A DNA stretch of 37,332 bases from Candidatus Fermentibacterota bacterium (lineage in GTDB: Bacteria; Fermentibacterota; Fermentibacteria; Fermentibacterales; Fermentibacteraceae), in contig PDSZ01000046.1 in NCBI GenBank assembly GCA_002748705.1, positions 1 through 37,332 of the forward strand, given 5' to 3'. The first letter of the stretch is position 1. Each line of letters begins with the position of its first letter. This document shows positions 6,626 through 14,807 of this stretch, piece after piece. The position numbers and the translations under genes are program-made. Below the pieces are notes generated by a model. That model did not search any database and was not told the DNA's origin. It saw only the letters and a list, made by a program, of their open reading frames with translations.

Positions 6626-6631
6626 GCGCAT

Positions 6632-8446
6632 CTACTCTTCTGTTGTTTCTTCCGGCTCAGCAGGGGATTCTTCAGTGCTCTCAGGTTCAGAAACAGCCTC
6701 AGGAGCTGCTTCTTCTGCCTTTGGGTCAGGCTTAGCTTCAGCGGCAGGACGATTTTCTATGGAAGCTCTGAACTCTTCCAGCTCTTCCATCGGTCTGCCG
6801 TTGAAATAGCTTCTTACACTGAGAACTATCCTTCTGCTGGAAGGAACAACTTCAATTACTCTCAGAGGAAGTTCATCATCAAGGCGAAGAACAGATTCAG
6901 GGCTTGCAATCTCATCCCAGCCAAGCTGACTCAGAGGCACGAAGCCTTCAATGCCGTCTGTAAGGTCAACTACAACACCTCTGTCGAGAATCTGTGTGAC
7001 TTTACCTCTGACCTCGGAACTTTCAGGATACCTTTCAGCCATTGAGTCCCAGGGGTTTTCCTCTGTCTGCTTCAGTCCCAGAGAAATTCTGTGATTCTCA
7101 CGGTCGATGCTGAGCACCATAACCTTTACTTCCTGGTTCTTCTGAACAATTTCAGAGGGATGGCTTATTCTTCTGGTCCAGCTCATGTCTGAAATATGAA
7201 TAAGACCGTCAATGCCGTCTTCTATCTCTACGAAAGCACCGAAGTTGGTCAGGTTGCGAACCTTGCCTTCAACAGATGAGCCGATAGGGTATCTTTCCTC
7301 TATGGAGTTCCAGGGGTTCTCCATTGTCTGCTTGAGACCGAGGGAAATTTTTCTCTCTTCTTCATTTACGCTGAGAACAACTGCCTCGACCTCGTCTCCT
7401 ACATTCATAAGCTTGGACGGGTGACGCACATGCTTTGTCCAGGACATCTCAGAGATGTGAATAAGACCCTCTACACCAGGTTCAATCTCAACGAAGGCGC
7501 CGTAGTCGGTGATTGAAGCAACCTTACCTGAAACCATTGTCTCAGGTGAGTACTTTTCTGCAACTCCCTCCCATGGGAAAGGCTGAAGCTGCTTGAGCCC
7601 AAGGGAGATACGCTCTCTCTCTCTGTCAAACTTGAGAACCTTGACCTCAATCTCGTCTCCAATGGTAAGAAGCTGCGACGGGTGACGCACTCTGCCCCAG
7701 CTCATGTCGGTGATGTGAAGAAGACCGTCAATACCTCCCAGATCGACGAAGGCGCCGAAGTCGGTGATGTTCTTCACTATACCTGTGCGTACCTGCTCTT
7801 CCTCAAGTTCCTTGATAAGCTGTTCCTTCAGCTCGCTTCTGGCCTCTTCAAGGACCTGTCTGCGGCTTACAACGATGTTTCTGCGCCTCTTGTTAAGCTT
7901 GATAACTCTGAAGTCCAGCTCTTCACCGCAGAACTTCTCCAGATTGGGAACCTGTCTCAGGGCAACCTGTGAACCGGGAAGAAAAGCGTCCACACCCATG
8001 ATACGAACAGTAAGACCACCCTTTATTCTCTTGATGACCTTACCCTTTATGATGCTGTTCTCATCGTAGGCCACCTTGATGTCGTTCCACACTGTGTGGA
8101 AGTGGGCCTTCTCGCGGGAGACAGCCACTCTGCCGTCAGAATCTTCAAGGGTCTCAACGAAAACATCAACCTTAGTTCCAGGATCTGGAACAACGCCATC
8201 CCTGAATTCCTGGAGGGGGATGACACCCTCGCTCTTGTAGCCCAGGTCTACAATAACCTCGTTCTCAGCTGTTTTGAGAATGGTGCCAGGTATGATGGTA
8301 CCTACCCTTACAGTGAAGTTGCCGGTGATTGTTTTGTCATAGGCTGCCTCAAGAGTGGATCTCTCATTCTGAGTATAATCGTGACCCTCTATGGTCTCGA
8401 TCTCCTCATCGGTCAGACCGACAACGAATTCGTTTTTGTCGCTCAT
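6632..8446 (-). CDS. rpsA: 30S ribosomal protein S1
   Basis: 604 residues, with six S1 RNA-binding domains starting near residues 44, 125, 210, 297, 384 and 471. The later ones have typical GxVxxITDFGAFVDL...GLLHITDMSW motifs. S1 brings mRNA to the 30S subunit. Domains 3 to 5 are most alike (GLIHISEMSWTKHVRHPS, GLIHISDMSWTRRISHPS), as expected. The C-terminal tail of about 40 residues is acidic and rich in Ala, Glu and Pro, and is probably disordered. ATG 8446 shares bases with the plsC stop (TAATG). The order cmk-plsC-rpsA is known in several bacteria. Confidence 0.97.
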   Translation of the reverse strand: MSDKNEFVVGLTDEEIETIEGHDYTQNERSTLEAAYDKTITGNFTVRVGTIIPGTILKTAENEVIVDLGYKSEGVIPLQEFRDGVVPDPGTKVDVFVETLEDSDGRVAVSREKAHFHTVWNDIKVAYDENSIIKGKVIKRIKGGLTVRIMGVDAFLPGSQVALRQVPNLEKFCGEELDFRVIKLNKRRRNIVVSRRQVLEEARSELKEQLIKELEEEQVRTGIVKNITDFGAFVDLGGIDGLLHITDMSWGRVRHPSQLLTIGDEIEVKVLKFDRERERISLGLKQLQPFPWEGVAEKYSPETMVSGKVASITDYGAFVEIEPGVEGLIHISEMSWTKHVRHPSKLMNVGDEVEAVVLSVNEEERKISLGLKQTMENPWNSIEERYPIGSSVEGKVRNLTNFGAFVEIEDGIDGLIHISDMSWTRRISHPSEIVQKNQEVKVMVLSIDRENHRISLGLKQTEENPWDSMAERYPESSEVRGKVTQILDRGVVVDLTDGIEGFVPLSQLGWDEIASPESVLRLDDELPLRVIEVVPSSRRIVLSVRSYFNGRPMEELEEFRASIENRPAAEAKPDPKAEEAAPEAVSEPESTEESPAEPEETTEE

Positions 8447-9084
8447 TACAGAGCTCCTTTCGTATTTGTTTCCTTTATCTCTTTAACCTTGTCCATTATG
8501 TATTCTGCTATTTTCTTAGGTCCGCCCTGCTCGTTCAGCGCGCTGACTGTCTCAGGCGTAATCGGATCACCGAAGACTACTCTGAACCGATGTTTGAAGA
8601 GGAGCGCTCCAACAGGATTGTCAGTGCCTGAAATCCAGAACGGGCATACAGGCGCTCCGGTGTTTATGGCGATGTAACCTACACCTGCCTTTGCAGGAAG
8701 CATTTTCCCGTCTTTGGTTCTGGTTCCTTCAGGGAAAATTATCAGCACCTTGCCGCTTTTCACTACTTTCTCAGCAGTTTTCAGCGCATCAGAATTAACT
8801 GACGCTCTTCTGTATACAGGAAAAGCCCCCATAAGCCTCAGAAAAGAACCTGAAATCGGATTCCTGAAAAGCTCTGATTTCGCCATGAAGAACGATGCCC
8901 TGGGAACTGCAACCCCTGCAACCGGAGGGTCCATGTCTGAGATGTGATTGCCGGCAACAATGAATCCCCCTTTTCGGGGTAGTTTTCGTGCACCCTTGAC
9001 TGAAAGCCTGAAGAAGACCAATAAAAGAATTGACGCTAATGGCTTCAATAAAATATCTGTAATGAAGGATCTTTCCAGATTCAA
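8446..9084 (-). CDS. plsC: 1-acylglycerol-3-phosphate acyltransferase
   Basis: It adds the second acyl chain to lysophosphatidic acid, forming phosphatidic acid at the inner membrane. The 212-residue protein has an N-terminal hydrophobic helix (LASILLLVFF), acyltransferase motif I NHISDMD (H-x4-D), the motif around FPVYRRAS, motif III FPEGTRTKDGK and the PVCPFWISGTD segment. The start is TTG 9084, overlapping the cmk stop (TTGA), with AGGAGG 11 nt upstream. Family members differ in substrate, so lysophosphatidic acid specificity is inferred from motifs and from its place beside cmk. Confidence 0.88.
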   Translation of the reverse strand: MNLERSFITDILLKPLASILLLVFFRLSVKGARKLPRKGGFIVAGNHISDMDPPVAGVAVPRASFFMAKSELFRNPISGSFLRLMGAFPVYRRASVNSDALKTAEKVVKSGKVLIIFPEGTRTKDGKMLPAKAGVGYIAINTGAPVCPFWISGTDNPVGALLFKHRFRVVFGDPITPETVSALNEQGGPKKIAEYIMDKVKEIKETNTKGAL

Positions 9085-9734
9085 TTTGATTTAGTCCTCC
9101 TGTAGTGGTCAATGACGAACCTTACCTGACCGTCAACTGTCATGGAGGTGCCGTCCAGCCACAGTGCGCCAGGAGGGAGCCTCAGCGGGCTCTCTTCCCT
9201 GTTTCTGTCACGGTAGTCGCGGCGAAACATGGAAGTTACCATTTGGGAAACCTGGTCTCCGCCGATATCCCTGAGCCTTCTGAATACCCTTATGGCAATG
9301 TCGGCAACCACATATACCTTCAGAGCAGCCTCAGGAAATACAACTGTACCCATATCCCTGCCTTCGGCAACTGTGTTGTGAGTGCTGCCGAACTCCCTCT
9401 GAAGCTGTACCATCTGAAGCCTTACTTCCCTGTGGGAGGAGATTATGCTTGCAGCTTCTCCGGCTTCAGGGGTTCTGATAAGACCGGAGATGTCTCTGCC
9501 GTCAAGATAGATGCTTCCGTTCTCAATCTGAATAGAGTGTTCTGAGATGCAGTGAGCTGCCTCATTTCCGTTGCTGAGATCAATACCCTTTTCCATAACT
9601 AGAAAAGCCGACGCTCTGTACATTGCGCCGGTGTCCAGGTAATCAAATGCAAGCTGCTCAGCTATCTTCCTGGCAGTAGTACTCTTACCGGAAGCAGCAG
9701 GCCCGTCTACAGCAATTATCTCAGTCAGGCAAAT
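9081..9734 (-). CDS. cmk: Cytidylate kinase, with a non-canonical start
   Basis: It phosphorylates CMP and dCMP with ATP. Reading upstream of the first ATG (9623) gives the essential P-loop, IIAVDGPAASGKSTTARKIA, then LDTGAMYRA, so the gene must start earlier. The frame is closed by TGA at 9737-9735. The only codons between that stop and the P-loop are ATT, TGC, CTG, ACT and GAG. AGAGG lies 6 nt before ATT 9734, which makes AUU the best start; CTG 9728 is the alternative. Later motifs GRDMGTVVFPEA (CMP-binding) and RRDYRDRNREESPL are intact. With about 217 residues the length is normal for Cmk. Confidence 0.88.
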   Translation of the reverse strand: MCLTEIIAVDGPAASGKSTTARKIAEQLAFDYLDTGAMYRASAFLVMEKGIDLSNGNEAAHCISEHSIQIENGSIYLDGRDISGLIRTPEAGEAASIISSHREVRLQMVQLQREFGSTHNTVAEGRDMGTVVFPEAALKVYVVADIAIRVFRRLRDIGGDQVSQMVTSMFRRDYRDRNREESPLRLPPGALWLDGTSMTVDGQVRFVIDHYRRTKSN

Positions 9735-9769
9735 TCACATCCTCTCGTTCAGGTGGCGCAAATATTGCT

Positions 9770-10540
9770 TTAAGAACCGGATATGTCAAGTCTTACAAGT
9801 TTCAGAAGGCCCCTTGTTTCCTCTGGAGTAAGCTCTCTCCAGCTGCCCCGCTCCAGAGATTCTTCGAGGCGGATGTTGCCGTATCTTGTTCTTTCCAGGC
9901 CGGCCATGGGAACGCCGCAAGCTTTGGAGAGTTTTCGAACCTCTCGATTCCTTCCGGTTTTGAGCACAACACTTATAGCCTTCTGCCCTGCCCTGGCAAC
10001 AACTGCAGGTTTGGAATAGACTCCAGGCTGAATGTAACCGCCTTTAGTAAGCCGTTTAAGCATGTCAGGGGTAACAGGGACAGGGGTAATTATCCTGTAC
10101 TCCCTTTCAATACGCCATTTAGGGTGGGTAAGCCTGTATACAAGCTCACCGTGGTTGGTCCACAGCAGAAGCCCTCCTGTACGCACATCAAGCCTGCCCA
10201 CAGGAGTACAGCCTCTTGGCATTCCACCGGAGAGCAGTGTCACAGGCCGTGAGGATTTTTTTTCTTCCATGGTTGTTTCGTATCCTGAAGGTTTGTTCAT
10301 TATGGCTATGAACATCTCCGGTAGTGTTACAGCTGTACCGTCCCAAAGAACAATATCTCCTGCAGAGAGCTTATTAGAAGGATCAGTTACCAGGGAACCG
10401 TTCACTGTTACCATGCCACTCTGAACTCCATGGTCACAGTTTCTGCGGCTTGCGATTCCTGCTCTGGCAAGATATCTGTTCAACCTCATACCATCAGCAG
10501 AGGCAGGCACCTTTCTGTTCCTTCTGCTGTCAGCTTTCAA
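9770..10540 (-). CDS. RluB/RsuA-family rRNA pseudouridine synthase
   Basis: It isomerises uridine to pseudouridine in rRNA. The N-terminal S4 RNA-binding domain (about residues 18-70) reads MRLNRYLARAGIASRRN, then GMVTVNG. The catalytic domain has the family motif GRLDVRTGGLLLWTNHG with the catalytic Asp, then RLTHPKWRIEREYR and TGRNREVRKLSKACG. 256 residues is normal. Position next to scpB matches the common scpA-scpB-rluB order, so RluB (23S U2605) is the likely role, but RsuA cannot be excluded by sequence reading. The TTG start 10540 overlaps the scpB end by 11 bp; an ATG at residue 18 is a possible alternative start. Confidence 0.9.
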   Translation of the reverse strand: MKADSRRNRKVPASADGMRLNRYLARAGIASRRNCDHGVQSGMVTVNGSLVTDPSNKLSAGDIVLWDGTAVTLPEMFIAIMNKPSGYETTMEEKKSSRPVTLLSGGMPRGCTPVGRLDVRTGGLLLWTNHGELVYRLTHPKWRIEREYRIITPVPVTPDMLKRLTKGGYIQPGVYSKPAVVARAGQKAISVVLKTGRNREVRKLSKACGVPMAGLERTRYGNIRLEESLERGSWRELTPEETRGLLKLVRLDISGS

Positions 10541-11117
10541 AGAGGTCGCCTTCCCCTGCCTCTGCGGCAGCTTTCTCCAGGTCTTCAGCAGAAAGCCTGA
10601 GAAGCTCGTCTATCTCATCCATTCTGGGAAGGTCTTCTATTGAGTTCAGTCCGAAATACTCAAGGAAGAGGTCGGTAGTGCCGTAGAGAAGAGGTCTTCC
10701 AGGGGTTTCATGCCGTCCTGCAATTCTTATGAGCCCTCTTTCCATCAGTGTTCTCACTGCACTGTCGCTGTTGACCCCTCTTACTGCTTCCATCTGAGCC
10801 CTTGTAACAGGCTGCCTGTAAGCAACAACTGCAAGAGTCTCAAGAGCAGCCCTGGAGAGTCTGCTTGGCCGTTTTCCCTGAAAAAGCTGAGAAACCACAT
10901 CTCCAAGACCTGGATCGGTAACTATTCTGTAACCGCCGGCAAGCCCTGCAATTTCCATTGCGTGGCCTCCTGCGACAAGCTCTGCGGTTATTCTGGACAG
11001 GGCCTGTTCTGCAGACTGAATGCCGCACCCTGTTATCTCACAGATGCGCTGAAGCCCCAGAGGTTCATCTGTGGCCACCAGAAGGGCCTCTATCTGTCTT
11101 GCAAGCTGATCAAGCAT
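10530..11117 (-). CDS. scpB: Segregation and condensation protein B
   Basis: ScpB binds ScpA as a dimer in the SMC-ScpAB condensin, which compacts and separates chromosomes. The sequence has two winged-helix domains: QIEALLVATDEPLGLQRICE (first), and AALETLAVVAYRQPVTRAQME with VRGVNSDSAVRTLMERGLI (second), which is the strongest ScpB signature. YGTTDLFLEYFGL near the end is also typical. About 195 residues. ATG 11117 is preferred over the longer frame from 11183 because GAGGTG lies upstream and the remaining overlap with scpA is only 8 bp. An acidic, Ala-rich tail follows the second domain. Confidence 0.93.
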   Translation of the reverse strand: MLDQLARQIEALLVATDEPLGLQRICEITGCGIQSAEQALSRITAELVAGGHAMEIAGLAGGYRIVTDPGLGDVVSQLFQGKRPSRLSRAALETLAVVAYRQPVTRAQMEAVRGVNSDSAVRTLMERGLIRIAGRHETPGRPLLYGTTDLFLEYFGLNSIEDLPRMDEIDELLRLSAEDLEKAAAEAGEGDLFES

Positions 11118-11856
11118 TACCTGTCCACCTCTTCGTTCTTTTAATACTGATACTTCCAAGGGGGTATCCCTGTCGTGAGACAACCCAGCCCCTCTTCATA
11201 AGCTCAAGGAGAGCCACAAAAAATGAAACTACCCTGTCTCGTCCGGCGTTTTTTCCAATAGTTTCCCTGAACTCACGGGTTTTGCCTGGAGGAAGAAGCT
11301 TTTCAAGGGCATCAACGCACTCAGAGAGGGACATCAGCGGTTTTCTTACTCTGTGATCCGGCGGAGCAGCCTGTTTCTCTGTCATGCTTTCAACAGCAAG
11401 GAGCAGATCAAGAAGGGAGGTCTGGCCTGGATCAGGCGGTCCCGGGGCCTCTTCATATCTTTCCCGTTCCCCTGGAAAAGAAAAAACATCCCTCCATACG
11501 GTTTCGTTCTCCCTCAGGTTTCCGGCAACCTCCTTGAATACCCTGTAGAGTACTATGTGTCGCATGAGGGTCTCCATAGGGTCTTCAGATTCTTCCATGA
11601 GCGCCTGTTCCACAGGAAGCAGAGAGCGGCTCTTCATTCTGGCCAGAGTAGCAGCCATCACAAGGTACTCGCCTGCAATGTCCAGATCAAGCTCAGAGGC
11701 TGCTCTTATGTATGCAAGGTACTGGTCTGCCACAACAGCAACACTGATTGCGGTAATATCCATCTCATTGCGTCTGATAAGGTACAAAAGCAGATCCAGG
11801 GGACCTTCGAATTCATCAAGAGCTATTCTGCAGGCGGTACTGTTTTCAGCAGACAT
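11110..11856 (-). CDS. scpA: Segregation and condensation protein A
   Basis: This is the kleisin of the SMC-ScpAB condensin. The N-terminal signature FEGPLDLLLYLIRRNEMDI, followed by YLAYIRAASELDLDIAGEYL and ATLARMKSRSLLP, is diagnostic. The C-terminal winged-helix part ends with VVSFFVALLELMKRGWV and then lysine-rich sequence. It is about 248 residues. ATG 11856 overlaps the era stop by 11 bp; an in-frame TTG at 11868 is the other option. It sits directly before scpB, as in many bacteria. Confidence 0.93.
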   Translation of the reverse strand: MSAENSTACRIALDEFEGPLDLLLYLIRRNEMDITAISVAVVADQYLAYIRAASELDLDIAGEYLVMAATLARMKSRSLLPVEQALMEESEDPMETLMRHIVLYRVFKEVAGNLRENETVWRDVFSFPGERERYEEAPGPPDPGQTSLLDLLLAVESMTEKQAAPPDHRVRKPLMSLSECVDALEKLLPPGKTREFRETIGKNAGRDRVVSFFVALLELMKRGWVVSRQGYPLGSISIKRTKRWTGNA

Positions 11857-12715
11857 ATCCGAACTCAAGCATGTCCTTCTGGTTATCAGGCCATGCTTCC
11901 CTCACCTTCACCCACATATCAAGCCGGCATCTCTCCCCTGTGAAGCGTTCAATGGATTCTGCTGAAGCCCTGCTGATTCTTTCAAGTGTCTGACCTTTTC
12001 GCCCGATTACAGTTCCCTTGGCTGAAGCCCTTGATACAAGAATGTTTAACCGTACATAAAGCCTGCCGTCACGATAAGAGGTCTCCTCCACCTGAACTGC
12101 TGTCTCAGAGGCTACTTCAGGAGGCAGGAAGGAAAAAAGTCTGGCTCTCACCTGTTCAGCAACAAGGAATCGTCTGGAATTGAGTGTAGTTATGTACCTC
12201 GGAAAGAGCCTGTCCCGCATGGGAATGTTTTCCAGAACAATTTTAAGAAGCTCAGGAACACCTGAACCTGAAGCTGGACACACAGAGAGGCAGAAGGTAA
12301 ATCTGTTGGTGTAAAGGGCTTTTCTTACATAGGCCTGCCTGTGTTCAGCTTTCACGAAATCGTCCATACTCAAGGCCAGAATCACCGGCTTTTCAGCGGT
12401 TTTCTTTAGAAAGAACTTCAGCATGGGTGTTGTCAGATCTTCCTCAAAGGTTCTGATGTCAAGCATGAGCACAACAGTATCAACCCAGTTCAGTATTGAC
12501 CAGTCGTAACGGCTCTCAAGGGGAGGGGTGTCTACAAAGCATATCTGGGCGTTTCCAGGGGTGGAAATACCTGTTATGGGCATTCTGGTGGAAGATGCCT
12601 GCGAAACAGCCGGCGAGATGTCCGTTCCAGTGAGACAGTTCAGAAGAGTAGACTTGCCTGTATTCGCCAACCCTGCAATAAGGGAATAGCCGCTCTTTAT
12701 CATTCCACTGGGCAA
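11846..12715 (-). CDS. era: Era-type GTPase with a divergent G domain
   Basis: Era binds the 3' end of 16S rRNA through a KH domain and helps 30S assembly. The protein has G1 GLANTGKST (residues 15-23), a G2-like SSTRMPITGI, G3 DTPP (62-65, usually DTPG) and a C-terminal KH domain with GTVIGRKGQTLERISRAS. The G4 site, normally NKxD, reads SMDD (116-119): Asp119 is kept, but the Asn and Lys are lost. 289 residues is near normal. TTG 12715 follows AGGAGG at 4 nt. Guanine specificity may be changed or weak. The KH domain makes Era the best identity; a paralogue is possible. Confidence 0.8.
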   Translation of the reverse strand: MPSGMIKSGYSLIAGLANTGKSTLLNCLTGTDISPAVSQASSTRMPITGISTPGNAQICFVDTPPLESRYDWSILNWVDTVVLMLDIRTFEEDLTTPMLKFFLKKTAEKPVILALSMDDFVKAEHRQAYVRKALYTNRFTFCLSVCPASGSGVPELLKIVLENIPMRDRLFPRYITTLNSRRFLVAEQVRARLFSFLPPEVASETAVQVEETSYRDGRLYVRLNILVSRASAKGTVIGRKGQTLERISRASAESIERFTGERCRLDMWVKVREAWPDNQKDMLEFGYVC

Positions 12716-13995
12716 TCTGCCTCCTCTGCTGCTACAACTACACTCTGAATTGCATTGAAGTCACCCTCTGCTGTGCCTGTGTAGAGAGTGCCTCCCAGAA
12801 TCAGCGGCGGCGTTCCAGAGTATGAGCCTGTTTCAAGGGTATCCAAAGGTGAACCGTCTGAAAGATTCAGGAGATGTATTCTGCTGTCGTCGCAGCTGAC
12901 ATAAACAACTTTATCGCATACAGCAGGAGTTACAGCAACCCAGTTTTCTATTGGCGATTCCCAGACAAGGGAACCGTCTGATGCCTCAAGGCAGAATACT
13001 CTTCCATCACAGGTGCCTGCTACAACCAGTGAATCTCCAGGAATAGAGGGTCTTGTTACCACAGCCCTCCCTGAAACATTTTCAAGGGCTGTTTCCCAGA
13101 TGGTCTCCCCTGTTGCAAGGGAAAGGGCCAGCACCTTTCCTGTTGAGAATCCGATAAAAACCCTGCCTGAAGCAATAGACGGAGCAGAAGGCTGTGAGGT
13201 GAACGATCTTGTCCACTGAATATTTCCGCTGCTGTTCCAGGCGGCAGCTGCCCCTGATTCTGTGCAGAATACAGCAATGGAATCTGATACAGCAGGACCT
13301 ATGACAAGCCCGTCAATGGCATCATTCCATTCAACTGCACCTGAACCAGTGTTCAGTGCTGCGATATTTCCCATGGAGTTTCCTGCAAGAACCAGAGTGT
13401 CAGACAGTACAGCGGCATCGGTAAAGATGTGATAGCCCAGACCGGCTTTCCATTCCTCTGAACCGTTTTCCCTGTTCAGTGCATAAAGATATCCGTCCTG
13501 TCCGCTGAAATAAACCTGTTCTGCGTCAGCAGCCACTCCTCCTGAGAGACCGCAGGTTACAGAGCGGCTCCATAACTGCTCACCTGTGTGCCTGTTAAGT
13601 GCCCTGAGCACCTTGTCATTGCCAGCCATGTAGATGTAGTCACCTATAACAGCAGGAGGCGAGAATATCTCCCTGCCGGTCTCAAGGGTCCATAGTGTAT
13701 CGAAAGGTGCGGTGACAGCAGGAGCCCAGGCTGAATTTCCTGTTGAACCGCCGTATGCCTGAAGCCAGAGAGCAGGAGGCTCTTCTGCAACAGCTTCAAC
13801 TGCCTGCTGCTCTTCAGCAGCTGCAGTCTGACTCAGCTGAGAACTTTCTGAAACAGCCGGCTCATCGCTTTCAGAGCTGAGACTGTTAACGATGAAAATT
13901 GCAGCAAGAACAACAGCAACACCGCCTGCTGTTATGAGTATTTTACCGGTCTGCTTTTTGGCGGCTATATCTTCAGAACACGATGAAACCATCAT
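12700..13995 (-). CDS. Membrane-anchored PQQ-repeat beta-propeller protein
   Basis: 431 residues. One transmembrane helix (ILITAGGVAVVLAAIFIV, about residues 19-36) follows a Lys/Asp-rich cytoplasmic start. A Ser/Glu/Ala-rich linker leads to at least seven PQQ-type blades with W-x-[A/S] and 'G..L..L....G...W' patterns: LRALNRHTGEQLWSRSV, LYALNRENGSEEWKAGL, IAALNTGSGAVEWNDAI, VLALSLATGETIWETAL, VFCLEASDGSLVWES and IHLLNLSDG. The fold is that of BamB and WD40/PQQ scaffolds. BamB role in outer-membrane assembly is possible, but it has no lipobox and is anchored by a helix, so the function is open. It overlaps era by 16 bp. Confidence 0.8.
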   Translation of the reverse strand: MMVSSCSEDIAAKKQTGKILITAGGVAVVLAAIFIVNSLSSESDEPAVSESSQLSQTAAAEEQQAVEAVAEEPPALWLQAYGGSTGNSAWAPAVTAPFDTLWTLETGREIFSPPAVIGDYIYMAGNDKVLRALNRHTGEQLWSRSVTCGLSGGVAADAEQVYFSGQDGYLYALNRENGSEEWKAGLGYHIFTDAAVLSDTLVLAGNSMGNIAALNTGSGAVEWNDAIDGLVIGPAVSDSIAVFCTESGAAAAWNSSGNIQWTRSFTSQPSAPSIASGRVFIGFSTGKVLALSLATGETIWETALENVSGRAVVTRPSIPGDSLVVAGTCDGRVFCLEASDGSLVWESPIENWVAVTPAVCDKVVYVSCDDSRIHLLNLSDGSPLDTLETGSYSGTPPLILGGTLYTGTAEGDFNAIQSVVVAAEEADCPVE

Positions 13996-14008
13996 AAGTT
14001 CACCTCTG

Positions 14009-14791
14009 TTAATAAATTAAGACAGGAGCACCAACAGGCAGCGCCCTGTACAATGCTTCCAGATCGTTGTCACTGAGACGAATGCACCCGTGGCTGACAT
14101 TTCTGCCTCTTCCTACGCCGTAGTGGAGCAGAATACCACCTCCAAGGTCTACCTTGTAACTGCCCAGTACTCCAGGAACAGCCCTTACCCAGACCCTCTC
14201 GGAAGCTGTCAGGGAATCGTTGTAGTATACAATCTGATCTTCCCATGAGAGGCTGTCAGGAAGAAGTATGTCCTCCCCGGGTCTTGGAGGTCTAAGGTTC
14301 TGCTCAAGCCAGTACCAGTCCGGGCGGTACCAGTAGGGATTCTCGCCTTTTTTTACAACATAGCGGATTCCTCTGGGGGTACTGAAGTTCCAGACCAGAC
14401 CGCTGTCATTCTCCACCCAGCCCTTTCCTGTACCGCAGAAACCGGTACGAACAAGCAAACCGCCTCTGCGAAGCTGAAACCTGTTCTGCCAGGTGTCGAT
14501 AATCAGGTAATAGCCCTGGTAGTTTCTTACAAGTTCAGCTTCAGTGAGTCTTACGCTGAGAGAATCTATCACTCTCAGCAGCCCTGGAACCGAGTCTGCT
14601 CTCAGGCTGAAGGCCTGATTGGCAAGTGCCAGAGTATCACGCTGTGCAGTAACTCTGTCTAGCTCCTCAATGGCAGCCTGCGCAGCGGCAATATTCTCAT
14701 CAGAGAGACTGTGAAGATGGTGAATGGAGTAAAGGCTTGCTGCAAGCCCCAGAATAAGAACGGAGAAAAGAGCTATAAGGGAAGCTTTCAT
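14009..14791 (-). CDS. L,D-transpeptidase (YkuD domain)
   Basis: Periplasmic or cell-wall L,D-transpeptidases cross-link peptidoglycan or attach proteins to it. The N-terminal helix LIALFSVLILGLAASLY (about residues 4-20) anchors or exports the protein, and a coiled-coil stretch (residues 25-85) follows. The YkuD catalytic domain ends with YGVGRGRNVSHGCIRLSDND, containing the active-site His and Cys (SHGCIRLS). 260 residues. It is followed 16 bp upstream by the M15 peptidase gene, which suggests joint cell-wall work. ATG 14791 with GGAG upstream. Confidence 0.92.
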   Translation of the reverse strand: MKASLIALFSVLILGLAASLYSIHHLHSLSDENIAAAQAAIEELDRVTAQRDTLALANQAFSLRADSVPGLLRVIDSLSVRLTEAELVRNYQGYYLIIDTWQNRFQLRRGGLLVRTGFCGTGKGWVENDSGLVWNFSTPRGIRYVVKKGENPYWYRPDWYWLEQNLRPPRPGEDILLPDSLSWEDQIVYYNDSLTASERVWVRAVPGVLGSYKVDLGGGILLHYGVGRGRNVSHGCIRLSDNDLEALYRALPVGAPVLIY

Positions 14792-14807
14792 TTATGCAGG
14801 ACTCCCA

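Noticed and set aside
6602..6626. Rho-independent terminator after rpsA
   Set aside because: The hairpin lacks a following T-run on the minus strand.
9735..9740. ATG-TGA at the cmk start as another selenocysteine site
   Set aside because: The AGAGG lies directly against the ATG with no spacing, Sec at residue 2 has no role in Cmk, and no SECIS-like loop was found downstream.
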